Origin: Marsupella aquatica
Taxonomy: Eukaryota; Marchantiophyta
Length of the DNA stretch: 64,000 bases
Direction of reading: 5' to 3'
Assembly: GCA_973895155.1 (NCBI GenBank)
Contig: OZ316892.1
Coordinates: forward strand, 24,986,001-25,050,000
Shown here: in pieces, positions 57,901 to 64,000 of the stretch
How positions within the stretch are numbered: the first letter of the stretch is position 1
Layout: each line of letters opens with the position of its first letter
Notes under the pieces: generated by a model
What the model was told of the DNA's origin: nothing
Databases searched by the model: none
The model's input: only the letters and a program-made list of their open reading frames with translations
Position numbers and translations under genes: made by a program

Positions 57901-58867
57901 TCAAAACAATTGGTGATGGTCTGGGGTGTTTCTAGATTGCTATCTCAAAGTAAACCCCTTTTATCATCCCAATCGCCCAAAATGGTTAAACTCACTAATC
58001 TGCCCCAAAATTGATTTAATCATTAGACTGCTCCACATTTTTCTCCGGGTTGACTTAATCTAGCTGGCATGCAAATCGTTATGGACACATGGAGTCTAAA
58101 ACTCAGTTACGTGTTCTGTCAAACAGAAACCACCCTCCCCTTTACCTGATTCCATGTGCTTTCACACTTCCTTGGGGTCCCATGTAGATTAAATAAGTTG
58201 ATGGAGTGTCCTATGATTTTTATTTCTCCTTCATAAAAATCAGACCCCTCTATAAGACTAACTGTACCCTCATATTAAAAGGAGAATAAGCAAACTTCCC
58301 CCACCCCACCCTGGAGCCAACTGAAGCCCAGGAATCATATTGCAACTTAACCAACCACTTGGTAAATGGCCACTCCTGGCTATTTCGAATTTGTTAGGAT
58401 CATCATCCTTTTCATTGCGTCACAAGAGGTCCCAGACCAAAAGGCCCACCACCAAATTGAGCCTACTGGACTACTAATTATAGTGATGTTACGCACACTG
58501 ATGATGTGTGTCCATGTGCCAAATCCATGGGTACCCTAACTTTTGGGTGTAGTTTATAATCCAATAGCCAACTAAAGTAACTCAACATTGTTTTTCATAG
58601 TACTGGACAGGTTCATGCTTGGATGGACCACAAGGCTTGGTGTAGGCTTGGTACTACGGTAGTCTCACTCTTATCCAAATCTGACAAAGTTGTATGAGAC
58701 AATAAAAAATTATCCATTTAATCTCTCACTCTTATCCAATTTAACTTCTTGCAAACTATGTTTTTTCTGTGGTAGATTTCCATCCCACAATTGTTTCTTG
58801 TGGATGGGTGCACAAACTCCTCGAATGTTCTACATCGTGATGACTTCATCTTTTGCTCGGCCTCAGG

Positions 58868-58965
58868 ATACAGTACATATGAGACTGCCAAAAAAACAAA
58901 AGGGGTCCAATCAGGTGACATGATCCCTTAGGTGAAAGACCCAACAAAAGAAGGGGGGGGACGCG
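58868..58965 (-). repeat. T-rich dispersed repeat, inverted copy
   Basis: Reverse complement has TTTGTTGGGTCT, GGATCATGTC and TTTTTTGGCAGTCTCATATG, matching 59530-59665. Confidence 0.55.
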
Positions 58966-59529
58966 CAAATGAAACCCAGAAAACCCCAGGACCAAGGATA
59001 CAATAGGATTCTGAGAAAAGGTAAAGGAAGACTACATGGAGGATGTCCTGGTCTCCAATGTGGCATAGGGTAGACTCAGTCATTTAATCTAGCCACCACT
59101 ATGTTTGACAGTCTCTTTGGAGCTTGTGTAAAATGGAGGCTTATCCCCACTGTTGGTCCTAATTTTGTTCTTTCAAAAGGAGATGTCAACTGCACGACAA
59201 AGGGTTCAAAGAGTTCACCATGTGGTGAATTAACTATTATTTGTAGGGCAACGGCAATTGTCGTTATTAGGGTGTGTCAAAGCATAGCTGTAACTGAGTT
59301 ACAGCTCAGGACATAGAACATTCTTACTGCCAGGACAAATTTGGTATGGGCTACCAAAATACATACCCCATAAGGGTGGTAAGTCCAGAAAATAAAAACA
59401 GTAACACTTTGGTTACGGGAGGACTTTGACATGCCCTATTGAGCCTCTAGTGAGATTCCTCTTTGTGACCTCCTAGGCAATTTACAGGGCAATTTATTCC
59501 TGCAGAGATTTACCAGGTTTTTCAGTGTG

Positions 59530-59665
59530 GTGCTGAGTACTTTGGTTCTGGCTGTTGTTTGGGATTTCCAGTCTTTTTCTCTTGTTTTCTCCCCTTTATT
59601 GGGTCTCTTGGCTTTGGGATGATGTCTCCCAGTTTGGCACTCTTTTGGCAGTCTGATATGTATTA
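59530..59665 (+). repeat. T-rich dispersed repeat copy
   Basis: CCCCTTTATTGGGTCTCTTG, GGGATGATGTCTCCCAG and CTTTTGGCAGTCTGATATG: the best-preserved copy in the window. It lies about 560 bp from the inverted copy at 58868, so the pair can form an inverted repeat. Confidence 0.55.
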
Positions 59666-60064
59666 GCAAGTACTCAGCAAAGAAGAAGTCTGTAAACAAG
59701 TCACCACAAGTGAAGAACATAGGGGATGGAACTCTTCAGCCAGAAGAGACTAAAAATTCTGACAAATGCCCTAAACAATAAGTATGGCAACCCAGTGCCT
59801 GTAGTGCACTCTTTCAAAAACACTGAACTTTAAACCATGTGTGAATCAAATCTAAATAAACAATGCGTGAACACAATGGACCCACATATATATATAGTTA
59901 AGGATGTGTTATTTCAACAAATTTGAACATTTGAACATTCACTATTCTCTAGAGGACCGAGCCTATTGGTTTTAGGGACTCAAGAAAATCCTCGTCATAA
60001 TGCTCCCAGGCAGATTGCCCCAAGCTTTATCAGGCTTTTCAGTTTACTCTTCAATATTGTTTGA

Positions 60065-60190
60065 GTTCCGGGAGTTGTAGTGGAGGGCCAAGGCTTTTTT
60101 GGTGTACCGGTGGGTTTCCCTTTGGTGACTCCCTTTTCTTAGGTCTCATGGTTGTTAGATCTTGTTTGCAGCTTTGGCACTTTTTGAATT
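60065..60190 (+). repeat. T-rich dispersed repeat copy
   Basis: TCTTAGGTCTCATGG, TTAGATCTTGTTTGCAG and TTTGGCACTTTTT in the family's order; diverged. Confidence 0.4.
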
Positions 60191-61439
60191 AATTGGCCAT
60201 CCAAGCATGTTAGAATTTTGAGATCCATTGGGCATCCTTTTTCAGTTCCCCTTGATTAGTCTATGATAAAAAGAATGCTCAAAAAAGGGGAGAAAATAAT
60301 GCTCAGTTCGCCAACCCGTTCTTGTTCTGAAAGTTGCGGCACTCAATCCATGTTCTGCAACATATCACTTAAGGAGATAATTGTGCCTGAAATGCCTCAT
60401 TTGCCAGACTCAATAGCTTTTTAAAGTGGGAGCGCCAAGGCCAAGGTGTGCAAACATTCCGGCCCTTGCATTCCCTACCTTTTGGAAAGCACCGACAAGC
60501 CCATTGTGTGCTCCTTTGCTCAAGTATTTATCCTGAAAATTGAGGGGGTTTTAAGGGCCAGCTAAATGAACATAGCTCTTGGAGCATGTCCAACCATTTA
60601 GGAGTGAATGGCTGCCAAAACCCAAAATGTAGCTCATCATTTTGGAGTCCTGTAAATTAGCATGGCCCCACCTTGGATTCAGTCACCAGGGTTCCCCTTT
60701 CTTTTGATCCCTATATATACTAGTCTCCTTGATGGTGTCGCAAAGTGAAGTGTTAGCACTGCTCTATGAACAGTCCTCTTCTTTTTCCAATCTCCAAGTC
60801 CTGAAATTTGATCTCTAGTATGAGCACAATGCAATGCTCCTCCAAAGTAAAGGCCCTCTCCACTGGTCTAACCTCAGTAGCTCTTAACTGTGGTTAAACT
60901 AGGATCCAGTTAACTTAATCAAATACTAGAGTTAAGTACCAACACATAGACTCTATGTGTCTAAGTGCAGGCTCCTGGGAAGACACTCCAAACCTGCAAG
61001 CATCCACATTATGCCTTACTTCATAAATGCAGGGGAAATCATTTATATGTACTTCTCCATGCACTATACAATAAGTGCATATGAGAAAGTGTATGCACTT
61101 CATCACATACCTTGTAAGGCTATACGCGTCAGACTCCACGTACTTGGACACTCACATTGAACAATTAAACTAAACAGAATAAGTGCATGAAACTACTGTA
61201 TGTATAGATGTCGATTGCACTCATTAATAAATATGTTTAATGTATGTGAACATGTAATTTATAAATGCATGTGTATTCTCATAGATGAAAATACACTTCT
61301 GTATCATTTAGTGATGTCTCTATGCACGAACTGTACATTTTTGAGTTCATCTACAAAAGAAAGCTCCACAATGTTAGGGGACATGATTTACCTGCTGGTA
61401 CCCATGGAATGCACTTACAAAGGTTAGATTCACTCTAAA

Positions 61440-61865
61440 AGTTTGGGTAACGGCACAAGGAGGTGCTTAGAAGTCAGCAGAGGCGTACCACTGTCGCACC
61501 CTCACCGAGGAGATCCATGCCAGCATGGTGCTACAGGCGGGATCCGAAAAGGGTGTCAGAGGCTACAGTTACACTGTCAGGCAGGCTGTGCCGTACTAGG
61601 ACTACTGTACAATCTCACGGAACTGTACAGTCATGCTGTACTGGGTGAGTGTAATGTCGCCTCGGTAGCACCGAATGGGCAACGTGTGGGCGAGAGTGTT
61701 CCACAATCCCACCGCGTATTATTTCCTTCCATATACTGTCGGCCCTAACAAACCGTCATGTCTCGGGAGTACGCGAGTTGATTTAAGAATTGGATATAAA
61801 CTACGGTACGTCAGAGTGCCAGAATCTGCATTACAAAATGCTAGTGATGTTAACGGACCCCATTA
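61440..61865. other. GC-rich island with short open frames, unknown
   Basis: Locally GC-rich with overlapping plus-strand frames of up to ~100 codons but no family motif. Contains ACTGTACA repeated in both orientations at 61610-61645 (ACTGTACAATCTC, AACTGTACAG, GCTGTACTGG). Probably a decayed element or gene fragment. Confidence 0.3.
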
Positions 61866-62057
61866 GAGGTCTCTTGTAAATTTACTGGCACGAGTACATG
61901 CCACTCAAACATAGACGAAGACAAAGAGTACACAACTATTTCACGAGAAAAAAACAGTGCCCAAAATATTCACCAGCTTGGGAGGCCCAATCGCCGAGAA
62001 AAAAGAGGTGGAAGACAAATTGTCTTCCTAGTTAAACCAATACAACATTTTGGGACC

Positions 62058-62235
62058 ACACACATCTTCATTTCTGGCTTTCTACAGTTGGGCTGCACTG
62101 CAATTCTTTAATGGTGCATTGATCTACACAAGTTAAGGGTCGATGGATCATATTGGGATAACACACATCTTCATTTCTGGTTTTCCACAGTTGCACTGGA
62201 CCTAAATCCTCTAATGGCGCATTCATAGTCTGTGT
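62058..62235 (+). repeat. Tandem duplication, period 103 bp
   Basis: ACACACATCTTCATTTCTGG, CTACAGTTG/CCACAGTTG and TAATGGYGCATT recur at 62058 and 62161. Confidence 0.85.
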
Positions 62236-62849
62236 CATAGATTGCAAGAGCAACAAGTCTCAGATATAGACAAGAAAGATGGACCTTTCTAATCGGGAAG
62301 CCATACCCACCGACCAAATGACGCACATTCCTCAGGTAGTGTTCATGTTCCCGACTCTCACTGTCTTGCACTGTGTGTTCATTCATTCATATCAGAGTGT
62401 GATTGTTTTGAGCTCTTGGTTGAGTGATATTTTTGTGGTGCTTGTGGAATTGGCGACTGTCTGTCCTTCTTTGCATGCCAATGCCTTGCATCAGTCGCTC
62501 TGCTACTGTTGACACTGATGGCAACATCAGCCAAAGCAAGTGTAAGGTAACCTACGGTTTTGATGACGGCATCAGTCAGCTCACTGCAATGGCCCTTGAG
62601 CTAGTCTTGAGCATACCCATGTTCTCCAATTTGTGATAATACTCTGTAACTGCACTTGACTACAGCTAAAATGTCTCATGAAATCAGCTACTACAGTCAA
62701 TACCCCAATACCCATCCACCAAATGCAGCCGCTGTTGGAATGTATTGATTTAGCTCCTTCTGCAAGTTTGATTCACGATGACTTGGCATCACCATTTGTT
62801 TTTCCTTCAGCTGCTTTGCTCCTTAATTGAAGACCCAGACACTTCAATC

Positions 62850-62872
62850 CAGGTCTTTAAAAAAAAAAAAGG
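62850..62872. repeat. Poly(A) run
   Basis: TTTAAAAAAAAAAAAGGG in non-coding sequence. Confidence 0.8.
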
Positions 62873-63437
62873 GCACATGCTGTCAACATAAAAGTGAAGT
62901 AGAACAAGACATGCAGAGGATTGGCTTCAATGTCTCCCAAACTGGTACTAGGAGGAGTGATTAATTACCAACACACATACTATTTCAACGCCGACAGAAG
63001 ACCCAGACAAGTTCTTCCTTTGCGACATCCTTAGCTGAATACCCAAACAACTTTCAATCCATGCCTATATTTTCTGAATCCTGATCCTCGCATCACCTAT
63101 TCAGGGAAAAACTTGCTGAAATCATCATGAATACTATGACTACCGCAAGGATTCGACAGATGCTCCAAAGATGCTAGCACTGAGTAACTGATTTCAACAT
63201 TCCAGATAGATGTATGAACTCCGGTTAAAGGAAAAGAATACTTTGTACATGAATTTGTTTTGGTTGCAGAATCACACCACCAAGCCTGGACACTCCTTGA
63301 TTCAACGAACGGGATTGTCAGATTGTTCCGCATCTACTAGAAACTATGCAAAGAAACAAGAGGGTCCACAGATTTATTTAAAGGTTCGTCCTAAGTATCA
63401 TTAATGATAAGTAAACATAAGTAGCACCCATACCTAT

Positions 63438-63605
63438 GCCTAACAAGGGCTCTTGGTACGAGACTGGCACGCCTGTATCTATTCACAAGCCTAACAAGGG
63501 CTCATAGTATTCAGATTCCCCATGCCTCTATTCACACGCCTAACAAGGGCTCCTAGTTAGTACCCATATTCCCATCCTTGCCTAGGTATTCACAAGCATA
63601 GGGTT
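63438..63605 (+). repeat. Three spaced GCCTAACAAGGGCTC motifs
   Basis: The 15-mer is at 63438, 63489 and 63538, with ATTCACAMG before the last two and a fourth degenerate ATTCACAAGC at about 63587. Spacing is near 50 bp. Confidence 0.8.
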
Positions 63606-64000
63606 ACTTCCAAGTTGGTCTCCACTCGCGAATATAGTCTAAATGTCAAACATTTATGTTACCTCATAAATTATGCACTATGGCGCCATTCCTTGAAGTA
63701 AGTCACGAAGGGTACAGATGGACCTCGAATTATATATAGATGATGATGTTATAATAAATTAGAAATCACGTCCCCAGAACATCATTTTAAATACGAGATG
63801 CTCATTTCTTTGATATAGCAAAGTACAACTAGCTGGACAAATATAATAAGTGCGCCCACCTCCTACTGTAGGTATAAATAAGTGAGCAGGATAGCTACTG
63901 TAGCGCTCTTGAGCACATAAATCTTCTCCAGTGGGTTATTCAAACAAATAGCCTCATTTGCTTGGCTTCAGATAGGTGTACATATCTTTGTCTTGTCAGG

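Noticed and set aside
1-64000. CRISPR arrays, operons, bacterial regulatory sites
   Set aside because: The window is plant nuclear DNA; spaced repeats such as 63438-63605 are diverged tandem repeats, not CRISPR.

Overview
This is a nuclear plant sequence dominated by transposable elements. Evidence: GT...AG introns, an Athila/Tat-type Ty3/gypsy pol, a PIF/Harbinger remnant, an EDM2-like plant PHD cassette, and many nested insertions with readable target-site duplications (TSDs). Low gene density and stacked insertions suggest a large-genome land plant. I cannot name the species; nothing seen separates seed plants from ferns, lycophytes or bryophytes.

Layout. 0-3.1 kb: a short direct-repeat element and a decayed Harbinger transposase with its intron still visible. 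3.1-19.1 kb: a nested retrotransposon block. A minus-strand gypsy element (A: long gag-like ORF at 4.1-7.7 kb, LTR piece at 18.94-19.13 kb) is split by an insertion (B, 7750-18941, TG...CA ends, TSD CTTAG). B holds its own plus-strand ORF (8.5-10.4 kb), polypurine tract and LTR-like tract, plus a minus-strand gypsy fragment (C) of the same family as A in the permuted order knuckles-protease-RT-RNaseH-integrase-LTR-gag start. A 246-bp MITE (18410-18655) sits near its right end. 19.1-24 kb: decayed repeats. 24.3-31.5 kb: a CpG-richer, gene-like region with one convincing unknown coding exon (28.4-30.0 kb, minus). 31.6-39.5 kb: AT-rich repeats, a fold-back element, a LINE/SINE-like insert and a 157-bp tandem array.

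39,516-48,679 is the main discovery: a 9.2-kb DNA transposon with inverted termini and an 8-bp TSD (ATTTATAC), inserted into the 157-bp array. It carries a long leader with probable introns, an intact ORF with EDM2-like PHD/C5HCH fingers, and a decayed multi-lesion gene with BED-like fingers and a DDE-like transposase core. The 18.4-kb MITE has the same terminal consensus and TSD length, so it looks like a non-autonomous relative.

48.7-64 kb: no convincing gene; a tRNA-type SINE with TSD, tandem duplications, T-rich dispersed repeats, and two CpG/GC-rich patches (57.5-57.9 and 61.4-61.9 kb).
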